42,942 bases of DNA, taken from positions 1-42,942 of the forward strand of contig CALULL010000022.1 in NCBI GenBank assembly GCA_944321465.1. The letters are read 5' to 3'. A model generated the notes under the pieces. The model was given only the letters and a program-made list of their open reading frames with translations, did not search any database and had not been told where the DNA came from. The position numbers and the translations under genes are program-made. Of the stretch, positions 17,423 through 24,981 are shown one piece after another (position 1 is the first letter of the stretch; every line of letters begins with the position of its first letter). This stretch comes from an uncultured Bacteroides sp. (lineage in GTDB: Bacteria > Bacteroidota > Bacteroidia > Bacteroidales > Bacteroidaceae).

Positions 17423-17860
17423 ATGGAAATACAAATTCAATCTCTGGAGCAAATCCGTGATGCAGCCCGCCAGTTTATTGCTGCGATGGGCGATAATACT
17501 GTTTTTGCCTTCTACGGCAAGATGGGGGCGGGCAAGACGACCTTCATCAAGGCCGTGTGCGAAGAGTTGGGCGTGAGCGACGCCATAGCTTCGCCCACGT
17601 TTGCCATCGTTAACGAGTATCGCTCGGACCAGGGCGGCGAACTGATTTATCACTTTGACTTCTACCGCATAAAGAAACTTGAGGAGGTGTACGACTTAGG
17701 TTACGAAGACTACTTCTACAGCGGCGCGTTGTGCTTCATAGAGTGGCCGGAACTGGTAGAAGAACTGCTGCCGGGCGATGCCGTGCGTGTGGACATCGAG
17801 GAAGTAGAAGGCGGTGCACGCCGTGTGACTGTCGGCGGTTTTGACGGCAATAAGGAGTGA
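17423..17860 (+). CDS. tsaE: tRNA threonylcarbamoyladenosine biosynthesis ATPase TsaE
   Basis: 145 residues, standard length. P-loop ATPase that works with TsaB and TsaD to make the t6A37 modification of ANN-decoding tRNAs. Walker A is GKMGAGKTT (residues 32-40); the conserved switch [10 protein letters not shown], the HFDFYRI segment and FIEWPEL follow in the family's order. ATG 17423 ([10 protein letters not shown]) is chosen because the P-loop is at the usual distance; upstream in-frame codons would add unconserved sequence. The stop is five bases before the next gene's GTG. Confidence 0.95.
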   Translation: MEIQIQSLEQIRDAARQFIAAMGDNTVFAFYGKMGAGKTTFIKAVCEELGVSDAIASPTFAIVNEYRSDQGGELIYHFDFYRIKKLEEVYDLGYEDYFYSGALCFIEWPELVEELLPGDAVRVDIEEVEGGARRVTVGGFDGNKE

Positions 17861-17864
17861 GCCT

Positions 17865-18089
17865 GTGGCGAGCCATTACTTCATTCAGTGCCTTTTTGCC
17901 GCCTTGGGCTTGGTGTCCTTGCTGGCCGCCTTGTGCGACTGGAACTGGTTCTTCACGGCGCGCAATACGCAGTTTGTCGTGGCCAGTGTCGGCAGGCGGC
18001 GTGCCCGTTGGTTCTATGGCTTCTTGGGCCTGTTGCTTGTCGCCACAGCCGTATTCTTCTATTTCAACACTCCGAACGTGGCAACCTGA
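17865..18089 (+). CDS. Small two-span membrane protein, Imm17-like
   Basis: 74 residues from GTG 17865, preceded by AAGGAG seven bases upstream, which fixes this unusual start. Two hydrophobic helices (CLFAALGLVSLLAAL and FYGFLGLLLVATAVFFYF) flank a polar loop, WNWFFTARNTQFVV then VGRRRARWFYG. It resembles a small Bacteroidetes family annotated as immunity protein 17, regularly found next to tsaE as I recall. No toxin gene is nearby, so an immunity function is doubtful here. Translation is probably coupled to tsaE. Confidence 0.75.
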   Translation: MASHYFIQCLFAALGLVSLLAALCDWNWFFTARNTQFVVASVGRRRARWFYGFLGLLLVATAVFFYFNTPNVAT

Positions 18090-18187
18090 GTGTGGGTTGC
18101 CACGGGCTTTGCCTGCGCCTGGGCCGGAGGAGGTTTGCCGTTCCTGTCGGCTTCCGGCTTCCTGTCTCTCGCTCGGGCCGTAAAAGC

Positions 18188-18226
18188 AAAAGGTGCTCCT
18201 GAACCGTTAAGCTCAGGAGCACCTTT
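18188..18226 (-). terminator. Rho-independent terminator after the tRNA-Gly/tRNA-Leu pair
   Basis: Near-perfect 13-bp stem (AAGGTGCTCCTG / CAGGAGCACCTT) with a 12-nt loop; on the minus strand it is followed by TTTTGCTTTTA. It begins two bases after the tRNA-Leu 3' end. Confidence 0.85.
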
Positions 18227-18227
18227 G

Positions 18228-18313
18228 TACTCGAAGCGGGACTTGAACCCGCACAGCCATTGCTGGCCAAGGGATTTTAAGTCCCTCGTGTCTACCGATT
18301 CCACCATTCGAGC
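18228..18313 (-). tRNA. tRNA-Leu (anticodon TAA)
   Basis: 86-nt class II tRNA on the minus strand: acceptor GCTCGAA/TTCGAGT, anticodon stem-loop GGGACTTAAAATCCC (anticodon TAA), long variable arm, T arm GCGGGTTCAAGTCCCGC, discriminator A. CCA is not encoded. Confidence 0.93.
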
Positions 18314-18333
18314 GACCTGTCAATATGTGCGAG

Positions 18334-18406
18334 AGCGGAAAACGAGACTCGAACTCGCGACCCCAACCTTGGCAAGGTTGTGCTCTACCAACTGAGCTAT
18401 TTCCGC
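18334..18406 (-). tRNA. tRNA-Gly (anticodon GCC)
   Basis: 73-nt cloverleaf on the minus strand: acceptor GCGGAAA/TTTCCGC, D arm GCTC/GAGC, anticodon stem CAACC/GGTTG with loop TTGCCAA (GCC), T arm with TTCGAGT, discriminator T. It lies 20 nt upstream of tRNA-Leu in one transcript. Confidence 0.94.
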
Positions 18407-18429
18407 AGTCTGTTCGTGAATGACGGCTG

Positions 18430-18461
18430 CAAAGATAGGCAGTTTCTTTTGCTTGGCCAAA
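18430..18461 (-). promoter_or_regulatory. Promoter of the tRNA-Gly/tRNA-Leu operon
   Basis: Minus strand: TTTG at 18461-18458, 20-bp spacer, TATCTTTG at 18437-18430. This is the best Bacteroidetes consensus promoter in the window, 23 bp upstream of tRNA-Gly. Confidence 0.8.
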
Positions 18462-18539
18462 TTTCGGGGTGTGGATTTGTTGCAGTATACGTTTTTCGCT
18501 GTTGTGGCAGTCGTTGGCATGTGTCGGAAGTCTTCGCCG

Positions 18540-18995
18540 TCAGTTTGTGACGATCAGGGTCGTGCCGCTCACCGAGACGCTGTAGTGTTTCAGGTATTCG
18601 GTTCCTTCGCCTTCAACGGGTGCTCCGCTGAGGCTGAGGTTATACTTTGTGTGGCACGTGGGGCAGATGGCCGTCCCCAAGCCGTCGTCTTGCACTTCTA
18701 CCGAAACGTCCCGTCTGGCCTCAACGGGACAGGCGGCATCAAAGGCTACATAATCGTTGCCGTCCGAATAGATAGACTGTCCAATGATGATGCCTCCGTA
18801 GCCTACCGGAAGGTGGTTGGGGTTCTCCGTTACTTTCAGGAACTGTCCGGGGGTTGTAAGACGGTAGTAGGGAGCCTGTGCCAGGCTGCATGTGAAGCGG
18901 ACTGTCACTTCCGGCAGGCTGGACTCGAACGTGTCGTTGCATCCTCCTGCGGCTATTCCGACGATTGCGAGCAGGGCTGCGAGGCGTTTGCGCAT
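18540..18995 (-). CDS. Lipoprotein with degenerate Rieske-like [2Fe-2S] fold
   Basis: 151 residues. A lipoprotein signal ends at AAGGC (Cys19). The body contains YVAFDAACPVEARRDVSV and, 20 residues on, AICPTCHTKYNLSLSG followed by GAPVEG and LKHYSVSV, the order found in Rieske domains (two metal-binding loops then a Gly/Pro turn and a strand). The ligand set is unusual: C89 in the first loop lacks the partner His (CPVEA), while the second loop has C111, C114 and H115. A bound cluster is therefore uncertain. The gene is eight bases downstream of the SRPBCC gene and ends the pyrE transcription unit. Confidence 0.72.
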   Translation of the reverse strand: MRKRLAALLAIVGIAAGGCNDTFESSLPEVTVRFTCSLAQAPYYRLTTPGQFLKVTENPNHLPVGYGGIIIGQSIYSDGNDYVAFDAACPVEARRDVSVEVQDDGLGTAICPTCHTKYNLSLSGAPVEGEGTEYLKHYSVSVSGTTLIVTN

Positions 18996-19003
18996 CTTTC
19001 CCT

Positions 19004-19420
19004 TTATTTGTTATAAGGTATCACTGCCAGCATGTCAGCCATTTTCTCCAGTCCTTCCTGTAGAGGCTTCTGCACCATTGTCTTCATAAAAGGGTTCAGC
19101 TCCATCCCGATGGTGAGTTTCATTCTACAAGCGGTTTCGCCGTCGGGCAGCAATTGTATCCACAGGTTGAAGGGAAGGGGAGATGCGGTTGTTCCGAATT
19201 TGATGCATTTGCAAGGCTCTTTCTCCACAATGGCGAGGCTGATGCTGCCTACGGGAGCCACTTCGATGGAAAGGTGGTCGGCATCAAACGTCAGGTTCTT
19301 CACCTTGTCCTGTGGAATAAAGTCTTTTACTTTCTCCAGGTTGTTGAGGTCGGACAGCTTGGCATATACCGCTTCTTGTGAAGCCGGTACATGCTTCACT
19401 GTGCTTTCAAATTTTGTCAT
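19004..19420 (-). CDS. SRPBCC (START/polyketide-cyclase-like) family protein
   Basis: 138 residues with no signal peptide. The pattern MTKFESTVKHVPASQEAVYA at the start, LSDLNNLEKVKDFIP, then LSIEVAPVGSISLAIVEKEP and FNLWIQLLPDGETACRMKLT, ending in a long helix LEKMADMLAVIPY, is that of the SRPBCC helix-grip fold, which binds hydrophobic ligands in a deep pocket. No catalytic residues can be named. Between pyrE (43-bp gap) and the Rieske-like lipoprotein gene (8-bp gap), so presumably co-transcribed; the ligand is unknown. Confidence 0.8.
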   Translation of the reverse strand: MTKFESTVKHVPASQEAVYAKLSDLNNLEKVKDFIPQDKVKNLTFDADHLSIEVAPVGSISLAIVEKEPCKCIKFGTTASPLPFNLWIQLLPDGETACRMKLTIGMELNPFMKTMVQKPLQEGLEKMADMLAVIPYNK

Positions 19421-19463
19421 GCGGATACGAGTTGCAGTGTTTGTAGTTGCTTGTTGTGGTGTG

Positions 19464-20105
19464 TCAGCTCAGTTGTTTTCCCCAGTTGGCCGGGTCTTTT
19501 CTCCATTCGTTGAGTGTTTCTATATCTTTTTCCTCGATGTAGCCGGTGCGCAGGGCGGCATCGAGAACCGCTTCGTAGTTTGTCAGCGTTACCAGCGAGA
19601 CTTTGGCCTCCTTGAAGGCTTTTTCAGCAATGGGGAAACCGTAGGTATAAGCCGCTACCATACCGATGACTTCGCAACCGTCGCGGCGGATGGCTTCGAC
19701 GGCTTTCAGGCTGCTTCCGCCAGTAGATATGAGGTCTTCGATGACGACTACCTTCATGCCGGGGCGCAGTTCGCCCTCTATGAGGTTCTCCAAGCCATGA
19801 TCCTTAGGAGTGGAGCGGACGTAGACGAAAGGCAGGTTGAGGGCATCGGCCACCAGTGCTCCTTGGGGTATTGCGCCTGTTGCTACGCCGGCTATCGCAT
19901 CTACTTGTCCGTAGCGTTCCAGTATCAGGCGGGTGATTTCCACCTTGACGAAGGTACGCAGCGACGGATAGGACAGTGTTTTGCGATTGTCACAATAGAA
20001 AGGAGACTTCCAGCCGGAAGCCCAGGTGAAAGGATTGGCCGGTTGCAGTTTGATGGCTTTAATCTTTAGGAGTTTCTCTGCAAATAATCTTTCTAAATTT
20101 TTCAT
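19464..20105 (-). CDS. pyrE: Orotate phosphoribosyltransferase
   Basis: 213 residues. Forms OMP from orotate and PRPP in de novo pyrimidine synthesis. The PRPP-binding motif is VVVIEDLISTGGSSLKAVEA; the flexible-loop segment VRSTPKDHGLENLIEG and the N-terminal FTWASGWKSPFYCDNRK orotate-binding region are present. ATG 20105 (MKNLERLFAE) is preferred over the in-frame TTG three codons upstream. It is first in a likely pyrE-SRPBCC-lipoprotein operon. Confidence 0.97.
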   Translation of the reverse strand: MKNLERLFAEKLLKIKAIKLQPANPFTWASGWKSPFYCDNRKTLSYPSLRTFVKVEITRLILERYGQVDAIAGVATGAIPQGALVADALNLPFVYVRSTPKDHGLENLIEGELRPGMKVVVIEDLISTGGSSLKAVEAIRRDGCEVIGMVAAYTYGFPIAEKAFKEAKVSLVTLTNYEAVLDAALRTGYIEEKDIETLNEWRKDPANWGKQLS

Positions 20106-20136
20106 AGCTAACAAACGTAATTATCAAAACATGCGG

Positions 20137-20144
20137 CAAAAGTA
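20137..20144 (-). promoter_or_regulatory. -7 promoter box of pyrE
   Basis: Minus-strand TACTTTTG, 31 bp upstream of the ATG at 20105. A -33 TTTG is not evident. Confidence 0.55.
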
Positions 20145-20184
20145 AGGAAATGGATTGAATATATAAAGCCTGGCACGAGGTTTT

Positions 20185-20664
20185 TTATTCTGCAGGTTCA
20201 TTTTCTTCGGGGATGTCCATGCACAGGCGTATGTCGGCCATTTCGTAGCCACGGCTCAAGGCAAAACGGGCCAGTTTCCCGTTTACTTCGTACTCCGTTC
20301 CGCCGCGTATGCTGCGACGTTTGCCTGCCAGCAGCGACTGCAGTATGCCTATGTACTCGTCGTGGTCGATGGCCTCCAGATAGGGCCGGTAGACGTAGGA
20401 GGGTATTTTCTTCAGTTTCAGGGCTTCGCCTATCTTCACCTTGCCCCACTTGGCCAAGCGGTATTTGTCTTGTACGAAGGCACGGCAGTAGCGTTCTTCG
20501 TCGATGTATTTTTCTTGCTCCAGGCGGTCGGCTATACGTTCGATTACCTCGTAGGGCATGCCCCAGCGTTGCATTTTCTCCACAATCTCGGACCGGCAGT
20601 GTTCTGCGGTCGCGCAATAAGAGGCAACCTTGTTCAAGGCTGCGCTTTCTGTCATCTCAGTCAT
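20185..20664 (-). CDS. recX: Regulatory protein RecX
   Basis: 159 residues. RecX modulates RecA filament growth. The tandem three-helix modules are visible: LNKVASYCATAEHCRSEI...IADRLEQEKYIDEERYCRAF, then DKYRLAKWGKVKIGEALK and a third repeat ending LARFALSRGYEMADIRLCMD. The start overlaps the prmC stop by four bases (ATGA), which implies translational coupling. The polar end IPEENEPAE is ordinary. recA is not in the window. Confidence 0.92.
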   Translation of the reverse strand: MTEMTESAALNKVASYCATAEHCRSEIVEKMQRWGMPYEVIERIADRLEQEKYIDEERYCRAFVQDKYRLAKWGKVKIGEALKLKKIPSYVYRPYLEAIDHDEYIGILQSLLAGKRRSIRGGTEYEVNGKLARFALSRGYEMADIRLCMDIPEENEPAE

Positions 20665-21500
20665 ATCTTTGCTATTACAAAACGGTCGTTTCCGAAAAAG
20701 TCCTTGCGCAACACTGTCTCGCCGTAGCCCTCCTCCTGTAGCAGGTGGCAGACGTGGGGGCCGTAGGCACGGTTTATCTCAAGGTAGAGCCTGCCGTTGC
20801 CCGTCAGCAGTTTGTGCCCCAAGGTGGCGATGCGGCGGTAGTAGTGCAGGGGGGCGTCGTCGGGTACGAAGAGGGCGTTGGCGGGTTCCCAGTCCAGCAC
20901 GTTGCGTTCCATGTCGGCTTTTTCGGCCTCGGTGACGTAGGGCGGGTTGCTCACCACGATGTCGTAGCGGCTGGCCGTGGCTTCGCTTTCCGGGGCGAAG
21001 ATGTCGCGTTGTTCGAAATGGACTTGAGCCTTCAGCCGGCGGGCATTGAGACGGGCCACTTCCAAGGCCTCGGACGAGATGTCCCAGCCTTCCACGCATG
21101 CTTCCTTCACCTCAATGCTCAGGGTGACGGCTATGCAGCCGCTGCCTGTGCCTATGTCCAGTATGCGTGCTCCTGCCGGAGCTTCGGCGGCAACGAGTGC
21201 CGTCAGCTCTTCGGTTTCGGGGCGAGGCACCAGGACGGCGGGAGTCACCCTGAAGTCGCGTCCGCCGAAGCGGGCTACACCTTGTATATATTGTATCGGC
21301 TCGAAATTGCACAGCCTGCGCAGAATATCTTCCAGCTCTTGGTGCTTTTCCTTGCCCAATGTTATATCTTTGCCCATGTAAAAGTCCGTCGGGCTTTGTC
21401 CCAGCATTTCGCAGCAGACAATCTTTGCCAGTGCAGAGGCTTCTTGCGGGTCGTAGCAGGCCGACAAAACGCGGCGCACGTGGGAGACGGCAATGTTCAT
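20661..21500 (-). CDS. prmC: Peptide chain release factor N5-glutamine methyltransferase
   Basis: 279 residues. Methylates the Gln of the GGQ motif in release factors RF1 and RF2 using SAM. An N-terminal helical domain (1-75) precedes the Rossmann methyltransferase: PRPETEELT at 92-100, SAM motif ILDIGTGSGCIAV (113-125), acidic loop EGWDISSEAL, and the catalytic NPPYV at 185-189. The last residues (YGETVLRKDFFGNDRFVIAKI) also fit. ATG 21500 is supported by the -7 box 26 bp upstream. First gene of prmC-recX, divergent from ribD. Confidence 0.96.
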   Translation of the reverse strand: MNIAVSHVRRVLSACYDPQEASALAKIVCCEMLGQSPTDFYMGKDITLGKEKHQELEDILRRLCNFEPIQYIQGVARFGGRDFRVTPAVLVPRPETEELTALVAAEAPAGARILDIGTGSGCIAVTLSIEVKEACVEGWDISSEALEVARLNARRLKAQVHFEQRDIFAPESEATASRYDIVVSNPPYVTEAEKADMERNVLDWEPANALFVPDDAPLHYYRRIATLGHKLLTGNGRLYLEINRAYGPHVCHLLQEEGYGETVLRKDFFGNDRFVIAKI

Positions 21501-21525
21501 CGGACTTTTCGCTTTTTTCGGGCTG

Positions 21526-21533
21526 CAAAATTA
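21526..21533 (-). promoter_or_regulatory. -7 promoter box of prmC
   Basis: Minus-strand TAATTTTG in the 59-bp gap between divergent prmC and ribD. The short gap leaves no room for a riboswitch in front of ribD. Confidence 0.55.
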
Positions 21534-21559
21534 GCAATATTTCAAAATAAACAAGTCCT

Positions 21560-22603
21560 ATGGAAGAAGAAAAATACATGCGCCGTTGCATACAACTTGC
21601 CCTGAACGGCCGTTGTACGGCTGCCCCCAACCCGATGGTGGGGGCCGTCGTGGTGTGTGAAAGCCGGATAATCGGCGAGGGGTATCACGTGCGTTGCGGA
21701 CAGGCTCATGCCGAGGTCAATGCCATACGCTCCGTGGCGCGTCCCGAATTGCTGTGCCGCTCTACTCTGTACGTCAGCCTGGAGCCGTGCTCGCACTATG
21801 GCAAGACTCCTCCCTGCGCCGACCTCATTATCGAGAAGCGGATACCGCGTGTGGTCGTAGGCTGTCAGGACCCGTTTGCCCGTGTGGCCGGGCGGGGTAT
21901 CCAGAAGCTGCGCCAGGCGGGGAGGACGGTCGTTGTGGGCGTGCTTGAGGACGAGTGCCGGGAGCTGAACCGCAAGTTCATCACCTTCCACACCCTGAAA
22001 CGGCCTTACGTGACGCTGAAGTGGGCCGAGTCGGCCGATGGCTATATTGACCTCTGCCGCACGGGTGGGCATCCGGTTGTGCTCTCGTCGGAGCGCACGC
22101 AGATGCTGGTGCACAAGCTACGTGCCGAACATGCCGCCATACTGGTGGGGACGCGCACTGCCTTGCTTGACGACCCCCGGCTCGACGTGCGTCGCTGGGC
22201 CGGTCCCTCGCCCGTGCGCGTGGTGCTCGACCGCGACCTTGCGTTGCCTCCTTCGGCTCGTTTGCTCGACGGCTCGCACCCCACGCTTGTCTTCACGGGC
22301 AGGGCGGATGCCGTCCAGCGTCCCGGTGTGGAGTATGTGACGGTGGACTACGGGCGCGACGTGCTGCCTCAGTTGCTGGCCGGGCTGCACGCACGCGGCC
22401 TGCAATCGCTGCTTGTCGAGGGCGGTGCCCGGTTGTTGCAGTCGTTCATAGACAGTGGCTTATGGGACGAGGCCTACGTCGAGCAGTCGCCCTTGGTGCT
22501 GGGTGCGGGCGTAGGGGCTCCGCTGATGCCACGTGGCAGCGTGTGCGAGTGCTTGTCGGCCTTCGGGCGTGCTTACCGCCACTACGGTTGTCGCCGGACG
22601 TGA
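21560..22603 (+). CDS. ribD: Bifunctional riboflavin biosynthesis protein RibD
   Basis: 347 residues, bifunctional diaminohydroxyphosphoribosylaminopyrimidine deaminase and 5-amino-6-(5-phosphoribosylamino)uracil reductase. The N-terminal deaminase shows the zinc site H50-A-E52 (AHAEVNAI) and PCSHYGKTPPC (C77, C86). The reductase domain starts about residue 145 (RPYVTLKWAESADGYIDL) and includes a helix VHKLRAEHAAILVGTRTAL and the late motif SLLVEGGARLLQSFIDSGL. Stand-alone here: no other rib genes nearby and no FMN riboswitch seen. The stop codon is followed after 22 bp by a 22-bp repeat array. Confidence 0.96.
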   Translation: MEEEKYMRRCIQLALNGRCTAAPNPMVGAVVVCESRIIGEGYHVRCGQAHAEVNAIRSVARPELLCRSTLYVSLEPCSHYGKTPPCADLIIEKRIPRVVVGCQDPFARVAGRGIQKLRQAGRTVVVGVLEDECRELNRKFITFHTLKRPYVTLKWAESADGYIDLCRTGGHPVVLSSERTQMLVHKLRAEHAAILVGTRTALLDDPRLDVRRWAGPSPVRVVLDRDLALPPSARLLDGSHPTLVFTGRADAVQRPGVEYVTVDYGRDVLPQLLAGLHARGLQSLLVEGGARLLQSFIDSGLWDEAYVEQSPLVLGAGVGAPLMPRGSVCECLSAFGRAYRHYGCRRT

Positions 22604-22625
22604 CTTTCCCCCTGTCGGAACCTTC

Positions 22626-22735
22626 CGGGCGGTGCCCATGCGGGCACACTTCTGCCCGCTTGCCAGCACAGGTGCGCCCGCACGGTGGTGCAGGTCTGCC
22701 CCCGAACGGGCACGCCTGTGCTTCCTTGCAAGGGG
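22626..22735 (+). repeat. 22-bp hairpin tandem array, locus 4 (five units)
   Basis: Units at 22626, 22648, 22670, 22692 and 22714, exactly 22 bp apart. The first two together contain CCCATGCGGGCACAC, also present in locus 3. Arms include TGCCC/GGGCA in two units and TGCGCC/GGTGCA (one G-T pair) in another. No gene lies in the 22604-22971 gap. Confidence 0.78.
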
Positions 22736-22936
22736 CGGGGCTGCATGCCGCAGCTCTGCCTCGGGTGGCCGTCGCACGGTCTTTTCCCCATGCCTGCCGA
22801 CAGGCTGGCTTTTTGCCCTGCAAGCCTGTCAGACAGGGGCTTGGAACTGGCCCGCGACGGTCGGCAAAAAGGAACTGATTATCTATAATTTCTTTTAAAA
22901 CTTCCTCCCTATACATTTATTCGAGAAAAATGTTCC

Positions 22937-22944
22937 TATTTTTG
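22937..22944 (+). promoter_or_regulatory. -7 promoter box of the envelope cluster
   Basis: TATTTTTG, 28 bp before the ATG at 22972; AAAGGA lies between. The preceding 60 bp are A+T-rich, unlike the flanking array. Confidence 0.6.
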
Positions 22945-22971
22945 CAGCTTGTAATTTAAAAGGACAAAAGA

Positions 22972-24276
22972 ATGAGAACTAAGTTTTGGCTGTTCCTCCT
23001 GTGCTTGTTGTCTCTTTCGGTAGGAATTTCCTCGTGCCTGGGGACGGATGACGAAGAACGGGAGTACAGCTCTGATGCCACGATACGCGCTTTCGCATTG
23101 GATACCATATATGGGCAACGATACAAGTTCACCATAGACAACTTGCGGGGCGAGATTTACAACGAAGACTCAATCCCGATGAGTGCTGACACCATAATAG
23201 ACAGAATACGCATCGATACGCTGACGTGCTCGGGCTACATCACTTCGGGTGCGACCGACACGGTGTTTTCGGTGGAAGACTCGGTAGATTTGCGCCAGCC
23301 CATCCAGCTGAAAGTACATGCTGTCGACGGCCTTACCACCCGCACGTATGAAGTGCGGGTCAACAGGCATCAGGTGGACCCCGACTCGATGGTATGGCGG
23401 CACGTGGGCGGGCATGAAGTGCCCGGAGGCGTGTCGGACAACCTGAAGGCGGTTGCCCGCGACGGACGGGTGCTGACCTACGTGTCGGCCACGGAGTGCT
23501 ATGCCATCGTGGCTTCTACGCTGGCGGTGGAAGGCCCCTTGGCTGTGTCGGGGCTGCCCTCGGACGTGTCGTTGACATCCATAACAGATTTTGGCGGGAC
23601 GCTTTACGTCGCCACGGCTTCGGGCGAAGTCTATTCCTCGGCCGACGGCATGGCGTGGACACGCAGCGAGGCTCTGAGCGGTCGTGTGGAGACCCTGTTG
23701 GGCAGCTATCCGGCCAATACGCTCTATGGTTCGGCGGGCACGTTGGCTGCAATCGTGGCCGATGCCGACGGCACACGCCGCTTTGCCTCGACCGATGGCA
23801 GCGCGTGGCAATTGGGCGAGGCCGTTCCCGGTACTTTCCCCTCGGGTCGCATCAGCAGCACGATAGAAGAGACCGCCAACGGGCTTTACCGCATGGTGGC
23901 TGTGGGGCGGACGGCTGCAGGGAGCGGACGCACGGTTCCCTGGTTCAGTTTCGACGGTCGGGAGTGGGCCGACATGACCAGCGACGCCGATGCTGCATGC
24001 CCTTCGTTGGGAGCGCCTTCCATAGCCTACTACGGGGGAAGCTACTACATATTGGGAACTCCTTTCAGCAGACTCTACTGCTCGCTCACGGGGCTTTACT
24101 GGCAGCCCACTACGGAGAAGGCCCTTTTGCCCCGCGATTTCCTCTGGAAGAATGAGTTCTACTCAATGGCCGTACAAGACGGCAAATACTTGTGGCTAGT
24201 CTGGAAAGACACTGACGGGCAAGGAGTCGACATCTGGCGCGGGCATCTGAACAAGCAGTTGTTTGAACGGCAATGA
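22972..24276 (+). CDS. DUF6242-family lipoprotein
   Basis: 434 residues. Signal peptide with lipobox GISSC (Cys22), then an acidic spacer LGTDDEERE. An N-terminal beta domain (about 35-125) covers SDATIRAFALDTIYGQRYKF to TTRTYEVRVNRH, reminiscent of DUF4971/cadherin-like pads, followed by a beta-propeller-like part (about 140-425) with repeated patterns such as LYVATASGEVYSSADGMAW and FASTDGSAWQLGE, and WFSFDGREW. The fit is to the Bacteroidetes family DUF6242, function unknown; it probably sits on the outer membrane. It overlaps the next gene by four bases (ATGA), so the two are coupled. Confidence 0.8.
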   Translation: MRTKFWLFLLCLLSLSVGISSCLGTDDEEREYSSDATIRAFALDTIYGQRYKFTIDNLRGEIYNEDSIPMSADTIIDRIRIDTLTCSGYITSGATDTVFSVEDSVDLRQPIQLKVHAVDGLTTRTYEVRVNRHQVDPDSMVWRHVGGHEVPGGVSDNLKAVARDGRVLTYVSATECYAIVASTLAVEGPLAVSGLPSDVSLTSITDFGGTLYVATASGEVYSSADGMAWTRSEALSGRVETLLGSYPANTLYGSAGTLAAIVADADGTRRFASTDGSAWQLGEAVPGTFPSGRISSTIEETANGLYRMVAVGRTAAGSGRTVPWFSFDGREWADMTSDADAACPSLGAPSIAYYGGSYYILGTPFSRLYCSLTGLYWQPTTEKALLPRDFLWKNEFYSMAVQDGKYLWLVWKDTDGQGVDIWRGHLNKQLFERQ

Positions 24277-24977
24277 GGAAGAGATGGAAGATGAGACTGC
24301 GCATTCTTGTTGTCGGCTTGTTGCTGTGCCCGCTGTGCCGCGTGGCTGCCCAGGACGAATACACTTGGGACATGGGCGGAGCCATAGGCGGCAGCTTCTA
24401 CATGGGCGATGCCAACTACAACCGTCCGTTCAAGAATACCGGTCTGGCCGGGAGCCTGATGGCGCGCCGGGTGTTCAATCCGCGCATGGCGGTGAAGATA
24501 AACCTGGGCGCGGGGCACATCTCGGGCGATACGCGGAGCATGTCTACCGTCTATCCCGAGGAAGGACAGGCCGACTTCTCGCGCACGCTTTTCGACTTGG
24601 GGGCACAGTTCGAGTACAACTTCTGGGGATATGGTGTCAACAGCTATCGTGGCGACCGCCGGTTCACTCCCTATGTGCTGGCCGGCATGGGCTTTACGTT
24701 TGCCCCGAAGCCGGCCGAAGGCGTGTTCACGGTAAACTTTCCGGTGGGCGTGGGCGTGAAGTACAAGGTGGCTCCGAGGGTCAACATTGGCGCGGAGCTT
24801 ACCATGCGTTTCAGCCTGAGCGACAAGCTGGACGTGTCGAGGGCGGGTGGCTTGGAGCTGAACGACCCCTACCGCATAGAAAGTACGGGTCTGCTGAAGA
24901 ACAAGGACAGCTACGCCTTCATGCTGCTGTTTGTCACTTACGACCTGTTCATGAAGTGTAAGGATTGTAATAACTGA
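24273..24977 (+). CDS. DUF6089 / PorG-like outer-membrane beta-barrel protein
   Basis: 234 residues. Signal peptide ends near CRVAAQ; the mature protein starts [20 protein letters not shown] and alternates amphipathic strands ending in aromatic residues, as in an eight-stranded barrel. [27 protein letters not shown] and [17 protein letters not shown] are typical of DUF6089, to which PorG of the type IX system belongs. The same order, porG-like, uppS, bamA, ompH, ompH, murI, is known to me from Porphyromonas gingivalis. Lys/Cys at the C-terminus (KCKDCNN) is unusual for a barrel. Only four bases separate it from uppS. Confidence 0.8.
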   Translation: MRKRWKMRLRILVVGLLLCPLCRVAAQDEYTWDMGGAIGGSFYMGDANYNRPFKNTGLAGSLMARRVFNPRMAVKINLGAGHISGDTRSMSTVYPEEGQADFSRTLFDLGAQFEYNFWGYGVNSYRGDRRFTPYVLAGMGFTFAPKPAEGVFTVNFPVGVGVKYKVAPRVNIGAELTMRFSLSDKLDVSRAGGLELNDPYRIESTGLLKNKDSYAFMLLFVTYDLFMKCKDCNN

Positions 24978-24981
24978 AGAA

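Noticed and set aside
17865-18089. Toxin-immunity module (Imm17-like protein)
   Set aside because: No toxin or secretion effector is nearby; the small membrane protein is simply the third gene behind tsaE.
21500-21560. FMN riboswitch in front of ribD
   Set aside because: Only 59 bp separate prmC and ribD, too short for the RFN element, and none of its conserved stems is visible.
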